A stretch of 64,000 bases of DNA from Limnohabitans sp. 2KL-51 (GTDB taxonomy: Bacteria > Pseudomonadota > Gammaproteobacteria > Burkholderiales > Burkholderiaceae_C), in contig NZ_NESJ01000005.1 in the NCBI RefSeq assembly GCF_003063645.1, forward strand, positions 62,001 to 126,000, in the 5' to 3' direction. The translations under genes and the position numbers were made by a program. Positions 50,187-58,664 of this stretch are shown here, piece by piece. Below the pieces are notes generated by a model, which did no database searches, was not told the DNA's origin, and saw nothing but the letters and a program-made list of their open reading frames with translations. Within the stretch, counting starts at the first letter, position 1. Each line of letters opens with the position of its first letter.

Positions 50187-51370
50187 GCCACGGGCAACGC
50201 TTGAAGCAGGCGTTGCTCGGCCTGGCGGGGACAGTGGTGGTCACGGCCACCCTGTCCTTGTGGGGTTGTGGCGGCAACAGCGTCAGTGTGAGCGACAGCA
50301 CCCAGGCTGGGGCCTGGGTGTGGGCCTTGCCTGCCAACTTTCCGACCCCGCGTGTCCCGGCCGACAACCCCATGAGCGAAGCCAAGGTCGAGCTGGGGCG
50401 GTTTTTGTTTTATGACCGTCGGCTGTCGGGCAATGGCACACAAGCCTGCGCCAGTTGCCACCACCAAGACAAAGCCTTCACCGATGGGCGGGCACTGGCC
50501 AAGGGCTCTACGGGCGAGATGCATCCGCGCAATTCGCAAGGGCTGGCCAATGTGGTCTACAACACCACCCTGACTTGGGCAAATCCTTCGCTGCTGAGTC
50601 TGGAGGCACAGATGCAAGTGCCCCTGTTTTCTGAAGCCCCGGTTGAATTGGGCCTCAACGACAGCAATGTCAACGAGGTGCTGAACCGTGTGAAAACCGA
50701 TGCACGCTACGCCGCCCTGTTCAAGGCCGCGTTTCCCGGTGCAGATCAGCCCGTGACCTGGGGCAACGTCACGCGGGCCATTGCCACGTTTCAACGCACT
50801 TTGATTTCTGGCAACAGCCGTTACGACCAGTTTTTGCAAAACAAAGCCCAGTTGACGGCCAGTGAAAAACGCGGCTTGGCCTTGTTCAACAGCGAAAAAG
50901 CCGAATGCTTTCACTGCCATTCGGGCTTCAATTTCAACGACCAGGTGGTGCACGCCTCCACCCAAGTGACCGACACCCCGTTTCACAACACCGGGCTTTA
51001 CAACATCGGCGGCACGGGCAATTTCCCGGCGGGCAATCAAGGCTTGTTTGAAATCACCGAGCGTCTGGCCGACCGGGGCAAGTTCCGTGCGCAAAGCCTG
51101 CGCAATGTGGAGGTGACGGCTCCTTATATGCACGACGGCAGCATGGCCACGCTTGAAGAGGTGCTGGATTTTTATGCCGCAGGCGGCCGCAACATCACCA
51201 GCGGCCCGCACGCTGGAGACGGGCGCTTGAACCCCAACAAGAGCGATTTGATTTCGCGCATCGACCTCACCGCCCAGGACAAAGCCGATCTGGTGGCCTT
51301 CCTCAAAACCTTGACCGACCATGACTTCCTCACCAACCCCAAACTGGCCAACCCCTTTGCTGCGCCTTGA
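50183..51370 (+). CDS. MbnH family di-haem cytochrome c (MauG/CcpA superfamily)
   Basis: A 395-residue lipoprotein-like cytochrome: hydrophobic leader with LSLWGCGG (C29), haem motif 1 at C89-ASC-H93, haem motif 2 at C242-FHC-H246. Family blocks include KVELGRFLFYDRRLSGNGTQACASCHHQDKAFTDG, NVVYNTTLTWANPSLLSLEAQMQVPLFSEAPVELGL, NVTRAIATFQRTLISGNSRYDQF and APYMHDGSMATLEEVLDFY. It is the oxidase partner of MbnP, forming a high-valent state that modifies Trp. Start codon overlaps the mbnP-type stop. Confidence 0.92.
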   Translation: MSHGQRLKQALLGLAGTVVVTATLSLWGCGGNSVSVSDSTQAGAWVWALPANFPTPRVPADNPMSEAKVELGRFLFYDRRLSGNGTQACASCHHQDKAFTDGRALAKGSTGEMHPRNSQGLANVVYNTTLTWANPSLLSLEAQMQVPLFSEAPVELGLNDSNVNEVLNRVKTDARYAALFKAAFPGADQPVTWGNVTRAIATFQRTLISGNSRYDQFLQNKAQLTASEKRGLALFNSEKAECFHCHSGFNFNDQVVHASTQVTDTPFHNTGLYNIGGTGNFPAGNQGLFEITERLADRGKFRAQSLRNVEVTAPYMHDGSMATLEEVLDFYAAGGRNITSGPHAGDGRLNPNKSDLISRIDLTAQDKADLVAFLKTLTDHDFLTNPKLANPFAAP

Positions 51371-52571
51371 TGGACCCCTGCGCAGCCGTCTGGCCTTGGC
51401 CGGGCTGGTGTGCAGCTTGAGCCTGGGGGCATGGGCGCACGAAGAAAGCACGTCTGTGCCCGATGAACCCGGCTGGCGCTTGGGTGCGTCGGCGGCCTTG
51501 GCCGATGTGCGTGCCAGCCGCGCTTTGCCCTCGCAAAAAATGTCGGGGTATTTGTTGCGCGGTGACTCCGGGGTGGACCGCCGTGATTCGGCGCTGGAGC
51601 ACGCCGTGCTCGAAGCGGCTTGGCGCATCAGTCCGCAGTGGTCCAGTTACGTGGCGGTGGGCCAACACGACAGCGACCCGGCGCACACCGAGGCGGCATG
51701 GGTGCGCTACCAGTGGGCTCCCTCAGAGACGGGAGCTTGGTCACTGCAAGCGGGCAGAAGCCGCCCCCAGTTGGGGCCGGTCATGACACAGGCCGGGCAC
51801 ATGGACCGCTTTTCGCTCATGCCGCTGGCCAAACGCCTGGCAGCCGACGGCGATTGGATCGACGACGGTGTACAAGTCAGCGGGCAGCGCGAATGGGGGG
51901 AATGGACGGCCAACATGGATGCAGGCGTGTGGCAAGGCCGCACCTTCCCCGGCAGCGCTGGCGCAGCTTCGGCACCGTCTGTGCATCTGGGGCTGGCCCG
52001 GGGTGATTGGCGCGCCGATGCCTTTGTGGCCTGGTTTCGCCCTGAAGGGCGCGGCAGCTTGGTGCAAAGCAGCACGGGCGCGCACACGCACAACGCCCCC
52101 GATTGCAGCAGCCTGCAAAGTGGTGTGTTGTGCTTTGCCGGGCGCAGTCAACTGAGTGGTGCCAGCCTGCAATGGGCCAGCCACGATTGGCCCGTCACGG
52201 CCCAAGCAGCCTATGTTCAGCGCCAAGACGAAGGTATGCTGCGCTCGGTCAATGGCTTGGCCGATCACACTGGCAAGAACCAGGGCGGCTGGTTGCAAGC
52301 CCTTTGGCAAATCACCCCCGACTGGACTGTGGGCGCACGCAGTGAACGTGTGCGCGCACAACTGGCCTTGACCGGGGCAGGGGCCAGCTTGCTGGTGCAA
52401 GAGGCTGGATTGACCGGCAGCGCCCCGGTGCGGCGCGACACGGCCCTGCTGAGCTGGCAGGTGCACCCTCTTGTGAGCTTGTCGGCCGAGACGGGGCGTG
52501 AGCAACAAGGTTCGCAAGCGACAAGTTTTATGCTCATCCGTGCGGTGTTTCGGTGGTCGACAAAGCCATGA
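51321..52571 (+). CDS. Putative outer-membrane beta-barrel protein of the copper island
   Basis: A 416-residue protein with a signal peptide (RSRLALAGLVCSLSLGAWAHEE) and alternating amphipathic strands ending SFMLIRAVFRWSTKP, an aromatic barrel-type C-terminus. Porin-like segments include EAAWRISPQWSSYVAVGQHDSDP, EAAWVRYQWAPSETGAWSLQAGRSRPQLG and ALWQITPDWTVGARSERVRAQLAL. The ATG at 51321 lies within the last 50 bp of the mbnH-type gene; no later ATG precedes the signal peptide. It is likely the third member of the MbnP/MbnH unit, perhaps a copper uptake pore. Specific family not recognised. Confidence 0.7.
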   Translation: MTSSPTPNWPTPLLRLDGPLRSRLALAGLVCSLSLGAWAHEESTSVPDEPGWRLGASAALADVRASRALPSQKMSGYLLRGDSGVDRRDSALEHAVLEAAWRISPQWSSYVAVGQHDSDPAHTEAAWVRYQWAPSETGAWSLQAGRSRPQLGPVMTQAGHMDRFSLMPLAKRLAADGDWIDDGVQVSGQREWGEWTANMDAGVWQGRTFPGSAGAASAPSVHLGLARGDWRADAFVAWFRPEGRGSLVQSSTGAHTHNAPDCSSLQSGVLCFAGRSQLSGASLQWASHDWPVTAQAAYVQRQDEGMLRSVNGLADHTGKNQGGWLQALWQITPDWTVGARSERVRAQLALTGAGASLLVQEAGLTGSAPVRRDTALLSWQVHPLVSLSAETGREQQGSQATSFMLIRAVFRWSTKP

Positions 52572-52644
52572 ACTTGCCGCATGACAATCGTGGGTAATTT
52601 GATTTGGATTATTTCAAGTGGGCCGTTTTGCGATAATCTACACC

Positions 52645-53007
52645 ATGTTTTTCCAACGCCCCTTCCTGCGCCAACTGAGCCGCCTCGTGCTGGTTTGGTA
52701 CGTGTTGTTTGTGGGTGTTTCGGTTTTGGCTGCCACGCTGCAGCCCAAGACCATGGACGTGGTGTGTTCCACCATGGGCATCATGAAGGTGGTGGTGCAA
52801 GGCGAGGGTGACGCCGCCCCCTTGAGCAGCAGCATGGACTGCCCGCTGTGCGCCCACGCCACCCCCGCATTGCCACCGCCCACGGTGGCTGCTTTGGCGC
52901 ATGTGCACGATGCACGCGCCCACATCGTGCAAGCCTTGCCCGAGGCGCTGCTGTTGGCACGCACCGCGCCGCCACTGCCTTCTCGCGGGCCACCTGTTTT
53001 TAATTGA
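52645..53007 (+). CDS. DUF2946-like protein, copy 3
   Basis: A 120-residue protein, MFFQRPFLRQLSRLVLVWYVLFVGVSVLAATLQPKTMDVVCSTMGIMKVVVQGEGDAAPLSSSMDCPLCAHATPALPPP. The membrane/signal segment and VCSTxGxxK block are nearly the same as in copy 1 (46619), and CPLC is conserved. It sits between the outer-membrane protein and the TonB-dependent receptor genes. Metal-binding role inferred from CxxC and neighbours. Confidence 0.75.
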   Translation: MFFQRPFLRQLSRLVLVWYVLFVGVSVLAATLQPKTMDVVCSTMGIMKVVVQGEGDAAPLSSSMDCPLCAHATPALPPPTVAALAHVHDARAHIVQALPEALLLARTAPPLPSRGPPVFN

Positions 53008-53104
53008 TCCACACCCCCGCATGCTGAACACCCTTGGGTGCTTGGTGTCTGTTGTTGCCCTTGGCCTGAATGGTTAATGGCGACCGATCGATTGAAAACT
53101 TGTC

Positions 53105-55234
53105 ATGAAAAATTCCCTCTCCTTTTCACCTCTGTCTTTGGCCGTGTTCGGCTTGTTGTCCAGTTTGAGTGCTGCTGCGGTGGCCCAAACTGCGCCTGCG
53201 CTGGACACCATCGTGGTGTCGGGCTCGCGCTCTGAAACCAAATTGTCCGAAACCCCCGTGTCCATTGGGGCCGTCAGCCGCGCCCAGTGGGACGCCGACA
53301 AGCCCAAGTCGGTGGGCGAGATCATCAACCGCATTCCCGGCGTGCACTGGAACGATCTGGGCAACGAGCAGCACAGCATGGCCATTCGCCAGCCCATCAG
53401 CACCAACGCGGTCTACCAGTACCTGGAAGATGGCATCCCGATCCGTCCGCTGGGCGTGTTCAACCATAACGCCTTGAACGAAAACAACATGAACGGCTCG
53501 GGCGGGGTTGAGGTGGTCAAAGGTGCGGCCTCGTCGCTGTATGGCAGCAACGCTGTGGGCGGCGCGATCAACTTTTTGACGCAACGACCTTCACGCACGC
53601 CCACGGGCTATGTGGGCATTCGCCACGACAGCACCGATGGTTTTACCCGTGTGGATTCGGGTGCGAGCAAAACCTGGGGTGATTTGGGTCTGCGCTTTTC
53701 ACACTACAGCTCACAACGCGACACCAACAACTGGCAGCAGTACAGCGGCGGCAAAAAAGACTCTTTCACACTGCGTGGCGACTACAACCTGAGCGACAAG
53801 TCCTGGTTGCGTGCCTCGCTGGTGCACACGAATCTGGACTCGGACACGCCCGGCAGCTTGTTTGAAAACGACTTCCGCAGCAACCCCGGCAAAAGCATCA
53901 ACACCTTCACTTGGCGCAAAGACAAAACCACCCGCGCCAACTTGGCTTGGGAAGGCGAAACCACCCAAGGCGGCTTGACCACGGTGACGCTGTTTGCCCG
54001 TAACAACGACCACGGTCAATTGCCCAACTACACCATCTCGGGTTGCGCGGGCGCCACTTGCAAGGGCACCTTGAACAACAACCACGTCGAATCGCTGGGC
54101 TTGGACGTGAAGCACGAACAAAAGCTCGAATGGCTGCGTGCCCGTCTGGTCACAGGTGTCTACATTGACCGCAGCCAAAACGACTATGTGTCGGACAACT
54201 TGGCCGTGGTGCGCGATGTGCCCACCGGTCGTTATGTCAGCTACACCTTGAACAGCGTGGCCAACCCCAGCGGTGTGCGCAACTACGGCGCGGGCATTGC
54301 CAACGATGCGCTGTTTGCACAACTGGAGTTCAGCCCCAGCGAGCAAATCCGTGTGGTGGCCGGTGGCCGTTATGACAGCATTCGCTACGACTTCAAGAAC
54401 AACCTGACGCCAGGGGCCAACTACGGTGCCGCCAACGAGGTGCGAAGCTTTGCCAAGTTCAGTCCCAAGCTGGGCGCGACTTACGCCATCAGCCCCACGA
54501 GCAGTCTGTACAGCAACCTGAGCATGGGCTTCACACCGCCTGAGGTCAGTCAGCTGTACGGCAAAACCGCCATTCCAGAGTTGAACTCGGCCACCTACGA
54601 CAACGTGGAAGTGGGCTGGCGTGCATTGTTGGCCTCGGGCATTCGCCTCGATTCGGCGCTCTACCAACTCAGCGGCAAGGACACCATCGTGTCTTACACC
54701 TCGGAGATTGGCAACAGCTTCAACAAGAACGCGGGCAACACCCGCAGCCGAGGCCTGGAGCTGAGCCTGAACCAAGAGTTGCGTGAATGGGATTGGCGCG
54801 TGGGCGCGACCTGGGCCGAGCACACGTTTGTGAGCTACCGAGTGAGTGACAAAGTGGGCGCCATCGAAGACTACTCGGGCAAAGACATGCCACAGGCACC
54901 CAACCACACCATCACCGCTCAAGTTGGCTGGAAGTTCACACCCGCATCGCGCGTGGCGTTGGGCCTGGTCAAGCAAGGCAGCTACTGGATGAACAACGCC
55001 AACACGGTGCGATACGCGGGGCACACCCTGCTCAACCTGACGGCCAGCCACAAGCTCACCGATGGCTGGGAAGTCTGGGGCCAGGTGCGCAACCTGACGG
55101 ACAAGCTGTACTCGGACAATGCGTCCAGCAGCTACAAAAGTGGCGCTTACTCACCCAACACGCAAAACACCTACGCCGCTGGTGCGCCGCGCAGCGTGAT
55201 GGTGGGCCTTACCAAATCTTTGGGTCAACGCTGA
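53105..55234 (+). CDS. TonB-dependent outer-membrane receptor
   Basis: A 709-residue receptor with a signal peptide ending VAQTAPA. The TonB box-like region is LDTIVVSGSRSETKLSETPVSIGAVSRAQWD. The plug has SVGEIINRIPGVHWNDLGNEQHSMAIRQPISTNAVYQYLEDGIPIRPLGVFNHNALNENNMNGSGGVEVVKGAASSLYGSNAVGGAINFLTQRPS. The barrel ends AGAPRSVMVGLTKSLGQR. The plug and loops contain several His, Met and Asn residues (FNHNALNENNMN). Located among copper genes, a copper or copper-chelate substrate is likely, but a siderophore cannot be excluded. No Shine-Dalgarno is evident. Confidence 0.9.
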   Translation: MKNSLSFSPLSLAVFGLLSSLSAAAVAQTAPALDTIVVSGSRSETKLSETPVSIGAVSRAQWDADKPKSVGEIINRIPGVHWNDLGNEQHSMAIRQPISTNAVYQYLEDGIPIRPLGVFNHNALNENNMNGSGGVEVVKGAASSLYGSNAVGGAINFLTQRPSRTPTGYVGIRHDSTDGFTRVDSGASKTWGDLGLRFSHYSSQRDTNNWQQYSGGKKDSFTLRGDYNLSDKSWLRASLVHTNLDSDTPGSLFENDFRSNPGKSINTFTWRKDKTTRANLAWEGETTQGGLTTVTLFARNNDHGQLPNYTISGCAGATCKGTLNNNHVESLGLDVKHEQKLEWLRARLVTGVYIDRSQNDYVSDNLAVVRDVPTGRYVSYTLNSVANPSGVRNYGAGIANDALFAQLEFSPSEQIRVVAGGRYDSIRYDFKNNLTPGANYGAANEVRSFAKFSPKLGATYAISPTSSLYSNLSMGFTPPEVSQLYGKTAIPELNSATYDNVEVGWRALLASGIRLDSALYQLSGKDTIVSYTSEIGNSFNKNAGNTRSRGLELSLNQELREWDWRVGATWAEHTFVSYRVSDKVGAIEDYSGKDMPQAPNHTITAQVGWKFTPASRVALGLVKQGSYWMNNANTVRYAGHTLLNLTASHKLTDGWEVWGQVRNLTDKLYSDNASSSYKSGAYSPNTQNTYAAGAPRSVMVGLTKSLGQR

Positions 55235-55323
55235 TGTGAAGTTCGGCTGGCGATGATTTGTTTAAAAGTAACCATGACTTCGCCAGCCTTTCATTCAATC
55301 TCCTCTTTTTGGAACAGAAGCCC

Positions 55324-56559
55324 ATGAACCTCTTTAACCGTTGGTGTGCCGTGTGGGGCCTTGTGATGGCCGTGCTGTGTGTGGTGCCGCAGGCTGGGGC
55401 GCAAGACGCTCTCAAAGAAGCCAGCAAACCTGCTGCGACTTCACAGCACCGCCACCAGCGCCCGCAACTGGCCACAGGCGCAGCCATTGCGCCCGATGGC
55501 CGTTTGTGGGTGGTGGGTTTGAATGCGCAGGCGCAACTCTTTGTGCAAAGCACGCCTTTGGGCGGCGCTTTGCAGTGGAGCGAAGCACGCATCCTGAACA
55601 CGGGGGCCGACCCGATTGCGGCCGATGGCGAGAGCCGCCCAAAAATAGTATTTGGACCCCAAGGCTGGGCGGTGATCAGCTACACCATGCCGTTGGCCAA
55701 GCCTTACACAGGCTTCATCCGCATGTTGCGCAGCAGCGATGGTGGGCAAACCTTCAGCGCCCCATTCACCGTGCACCAGGATCGTCAGGAAATCACCCAC
55801 CGTTTTGATTCGGTAGCCTTTGACGCGCAAGGAGTGCTGCACACCCTTTGGGTGGACAAGCGCGACCAACCCCCCAAAGGTTCGGCACAAAAATACGCAG
55901 GGGCCGCTATTTACCGCAACGAGTCCAAAGATGGTGGTCAGACCTTTGGCCCCGATACCAAGCTGGCCGACCACTCGTGCGAGTGCTGCCGCATTGGCCT
56001 GGCCCGCAACCCGCAAGGCCAGTTGCAAGCCACTTGGCGGCATGTGTTCGACAGCACCACGCGAGACCATGCTTTTGCCAGCGTGAGCGCCCCCGCCAAC
56101 CGCATCACCCGCACCACGCAGGATGGTTGGCAGATCAACGCCTGCCCACACCACGGCCCTGGTTTGGCGCTCAATGCCAGCACTTCGGGTTACCACACGG
56201 TCTGGTTTGGCATCCGCAAAGTGAATGGCCAAGACCAGGCTGCTGTGCGTTATGCCCGCCTGAATGCACAAGGTGAGCCCTTGCCCGAAACCCTTCGCGT
56301 GTTGCCCGATGCGCGGGCCGAGCATGCTGATGTGTTGGCCGATGGCCAAAACGTGGCCGTGGTCTGGCGCAGCAGCGAAGGCGCTGTGACCTCACTCAAA
56401 GCCTGGCTATCCACCGATGGCGGGCAAAATTTCACGCTCAAAACTTTGGGCCAAGCCACGGGCTACAACGACCACCCACGCTTGGCCCAAAGTGGCGCAC
56501 GCATGGTGGTGGTGTGGCGCAACACACAGGAGACACAAGTCCATGAACTCCGTTTTTAA
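55324..56559 (+). CDS. BNR/sialidase-repeat exported protein with CECC motif
   Basis: A 411-residue secreted protein (signal MNLFNRWCAVWGLVMAVLCVVPQAGAQ) with Asp-box repeats SSDGGQTF, SKDGGQTF and STDGGQNF, indicating a six-bladed propeller. Between blades lies SCECCRIGLARNPQG (C219, C221, C222), an unusual Cys cluster for a sialidase fold. Genuine sialidase Arg/Tyr residues were not confirmed. Placed after the TonB receptor and overlapping the thioredoxin-fold gene by 17 bp, it may bind or transfer copper. Substrate not known. Confidence 0.8.
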   Translation: MNLFNRWCAVWGLVMAVLCVVPQAGAQDALKEASKPAATSQHRHQRPQLATGAAIAPDGRLWVVGLNAQAQLFVQSTPLGGALQWSEARILNTGADPIAADGESRPKIVFGPQGWAVISYTMPLAKPYTGFIRMLRSSDGGQTFSAPFTVHQDRQEITHRFDSVAFDAQGVLHTLWVDKRDQPPKGSAQKYAGAAIYRNESKDGGQTFGPDTKLADHSCECCRIGLARNPQGQLQATWRHVFDSTTRDHAFASVSAPANRITRTTQDGWQINACPHHGPGLALNASTSGYHTVWFGIRKVNGQDQAAVRYARLNAQGEPLPETLRVLPDARAEHADVLADGQNVAVVWRSSEGAVTSLKAWLSTDGGQNFTLKTLGQATGYNDHPRLAQSGARMVVVWRNTQETQVHELRF

Positions 56560-57070
56560 ATTCACGGCGCTGGCCATCTGTAGCGCTGCACTTGGCTTGA
56601 GTGCCGCAGCGGATGGGGCACAAACACACCCGCACTCACACCCTCAGGGCCAATCCAAGGCATCGACCCCGCGCACGGTATTGCCATTCGACGAAAAAAC
56701 CTGGGCGCATGCTTTGCAGCACGGCCCTCGCCCTGCTGCTTATTTGTTCACCACCTCGTATTGCAGCACTTGTCCGGCTGCTTTTGAGGTGCTGCACAAA
56801 GCCGTGCAACAACGCAAAGACAAACCCGAACTCAATGCCGTCATGATGGACGTGGCGGGCCCACAGGCCTTGCGCCATGCTCCGCACTTCAAAGGCATGA
56901 CACAGATGTACGCCTTTGATGGGTTCGAGCCCGCCATCCGGCAGGCGGTCGATCCGGCCTGGCCCAACGTCACGCCTTACTTGGTTCTGGTGGATGCCAA
57001 AGGCCAGACCCAAAGGGTGATTGGGCCACCGACGCCCGTGATGCTCAAGCGCTGGTTGGCACCAGCTTGA
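56543..57070 (+). CDS. Thioredoxin-fold exported protein with CSTC motif
   Basis: A 175-residue protein, signal peptide MNSVFKFTALAICSAALGLSAAADG, followed by a His-rich stretch (AQTHPHSHPQG) and a thioredoxin-like domain with the redox pair C74-S-T-C77 in YLFTTSYCSTCPAAFEVLHKAVQQ. MTQMYAFDGFEP and VTPYLVLVDAKGQTQRVIGP (cis-Pro region) follow. It could reduce cysteines of copper proteins or the MbnP-type Cys pairs. The ATG lies inside the 3' end of the BNR gene, so the two are co-translated. A Sco-like role is possible but its motif differs from CxxxC. Confidence 0.8.
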   Translation: MNSVFKFTALAICSAALGLSAAADGAQTHPHSHPQGQSKASTPRTVLPFDEKTWAHALQHGPRPAAYLFTTSYCSTCPAAFEVLHKAVQQRKDKPELNAVMMDVAGPQALRHAPHFKGMTQMYAFDGFEPAIRQAVDPAWPNVTPYLVLVDAKGQTQRVIGPPTPVMLKRWLAPA

Positions 57071-57092
57071 AGTGCTCTGGCATGATCGAAAG

Positions 57093-57962
57093 ATGAGCTC
57101 TCCGATCCAAACCTCAGCCGCGTACCAAAGCTTTGTTGCCAAGCCCTTTACCCCCAACATCGGGGCCACGCTCCATGGCTTGGATTTGTCGCAGTCGCTG
57201 AGTGATCTGGCGCAAACCGAGCTGAAAGCGGCATTGGCTCGGTACGAGGTGATCTTCTTTCGGGATCAAAAGCTCACGACTGCTCAGCAGGTGGCCTTCA
57301 CCCGAAGCTTTGGCCATGTCCAGGAGGTCAAAGCCTTCTTCCCCCGCGTGGCAAGCCAGCCTGAGATTGAAATTGTGGAAAGCACCGCCGAGCGCCCGGC
57401 TGCCAACAACAACTGGCATTCAGACATCACCTGGCAGGCCAACCCACCGATAGGCACAAGCCTGTATGCGCAAGTGATTCCGGCCAGTGGTGGCGACACC
57501 GTCTGGGCCAGCATGACCACCGCCTATGATGCCTTGCCTGCCGACTTCAAAGCCTATCTGGAAACCCTGAGCGCCATGCACACCTGGGAGGTGACCGGCT
57601 GGACCGAATACTTGCTGCGCCAAGATGCCACGGGCGAGCAGCTGCAGGCTGCTCGCGCCAAATACCCGCCCGTGACGCACCCGGTGGTCCGTGTGCACCC
57701 CGTCACAGGCAAAAAGATTTTGTACGTCAACCCCACTTTCACCACCCACATCCATGGCCTGCCGCGCGCGCAAAGTGATGCACTTTTGGCCCAGCTGTTT
57801 GCGTTGATCACCGCGCCCGAAGTGCAGGCGCGATGGCGCTGGCAGCCTGATACGCTGGCCGTGTGGGACAACCGTTCGACCCAGCACTACGCCGTGGCCG
57901 ATTTTTATCCGCAGCATCGAAAATTGCACCGCATCACCTTTACGGCCGATCAGGCTTTTTGA
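57093..57962 (+). CDS. TauD/TfdA family Fe(II)/2-oxoglutarate dioxygenase
   Basis: A 289-residue dioxygenase. The facial triad is in NNNWHSDITWQANPP (HxD) and the distal STQHYAVADFYPQHRKLHRITF (His, with the 2-oxoglutarate-binding Arg after it). Other blocks are GATLHGLDLSQSLSDLAQTELKAALARYEVIFFRDQKLTTAQQVAFTRSFGHV, and HPVVRVHPVTGKKILYVNPTFTTHIHGL. The sequence fits taurine, alkylsulfate or related dioxygenases; TfdA-type substrates are also possible. A fragment of a sulfate-binding protein directly downstream hints at sulfur scavenging. Start at ATG 57093. Confidence 0.92.
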   Translation: MSSPIQTSAAYQSFVAKPFTPNIGATLHGLDLSQSLSDLAQTELKAALARYEVIFFRDQKLTTAQQVAFTRSFGHVQEVKAFFPRVASQPEIEIVESTAERPAANNNWHSDITWQANPPIGTSLYAQVIPASGGDTVWASMTTAYDALPADFKAYLETLSAMHTWEVTGWTEYLLRQDATGEQLQAARAKYPPVTHPVVRVHPVTGKKILYVNPTFTTHIHGLPRAQSDALLAQLFALITAPEVQARWRWQPDTLAVWDNRSTQHYAVADFYPQHRKLHRITFTADQAF

Positions 57963-57975
57963 ATCTGAAGACCTC

Positions 57976-58116
57976 ATGGGCGAGAACGGCTCGCTCAAGC
58001 GGTTGGCCAAGCTCAAACTGTTCACCATTGAGCAGGCCTTCGGTGGTTGTGAAAAAGCCGACAAAGCCCACTTTGCCGATGGCGGCAGCTTTGACCAGAT
58101 TTACACCAAGAAGTGA
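57976..58116 (+). pseudogene. C-terminal remnant of a periplasmic sulfate-binding protein (Sbp/CysP)
   Basis: A 46-codon open stretch beginning 13 bp after the dioxygenase stop reads KLKLFTIEQAFGGCEKADKAHFADGGSFDQIYTKK. This matches the end of Sbp/CysP proteins (LFTIdevFGGW-kAqk-HFADGG-FDQIY), with Trp changed to Cys. The other 280 or so residues of the protein are missing; no ABC-sulfate permease follows. It is a gene scar. The rest of 57963-58248 shows nothing else recognisable. Confidence 0.8.
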
Positions 58117-58248
58117 TGAGCGTTAAGGCTTGCGCAGGGAGTCTGCTGTTGCCGCAATCTCGCCATTTTTTTGTCACTGCACAGACTTGTCCATGGAGGA
58201 AGCTTGATCTCGGCATTTGCCGATCAACTCTCAAGCAAGGGGTACCGC

Positions 58249-58542
58249 ATGACGAACGACATTCAAAACGAAACCGAACACGAACACGACGAACTCTTGG
58301 ACGATGAATTTGTCAGTATTTCTCAGTGCCACGCTTTGGCGGCTCAGCATTTTCTGGAAGCTGCCAAGCAGCACGGCTTGGCTGCCGAAGCCTACGACGC
58401 CGGCAACTTGTACGAAACCCACCGCCGTGGTTACTTGGCTTACCGCAACCAATTGTTGGCCACACAGTACGCTGAAATGGCCGCGATCGACGAGGACGAT
58501 GAAGAGTTTGAAGACGAGAGCTCAGAAGCCGATGGTCAGTGA
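58249..58542 (+). CDS. Small acidic protein of unknown function
   Basis: A 97-residue protein with AAGGGG before the ATG. It has an acidic N-terminus (NETEHEHDELLDDEFVS), a helical Ala-rich middle (CHALAAQHFLEAAKQHGLAAEAYDAGNLYETHRRGYLAYRNQLLATQYAEMAA) and a very acidic tail (IDEDDEEFEDESSEADGQ). No cysteine pair, membrane segment or DNA-binding motif is seen; family not recognised. A terminator hairpin follows at once, so it is probably a single-gene transcript. Confidence 0.75.
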   Translation: MTNDIQNETEHEHDELLDDEFVSISQCHALAAQHFLEAAKQHGLAAEAYDAGNLYETHRRGYLAYRNQLLATQYAEMAAIDEDDEEFEDESSEADGQ

Positions 58543-58559
58543 TGGAACTTAAGCCGAGG

Positions 58560-58577
58560 GCCGATGCGTCGGCTTTT
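58560..58577 (+). terminator. Rho-independent terminator of the small acidic protein gene
   Basis: GCCGA-TGCG-TCGGC (58560-58573) followed by TTTT (58574-58577). An outer AAGCCGA (58551-58557) can also pair with TCGGCTT (58569-58575). It lies 18 bp after the stop codon. Confidence 0.75.
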
Positions 58578-58664
58578 CGGATGAAGAACTCAGCCAGAGC
58601 CAGTATGTGCACCCGCACCAGCTGGCTTTTTTCTTGGCTTTCGTGCTAAGGAAAGGAAGATGGA

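Noticed and set aside
49919..51628. Long minus-strand open frame opposite the mbnP and mbnH type genes
   Set aside because: The plus-strand frames carry CXXCH motifs, lipoboxes and family signatures; the antisense frame has none and spans several gene boundaries.
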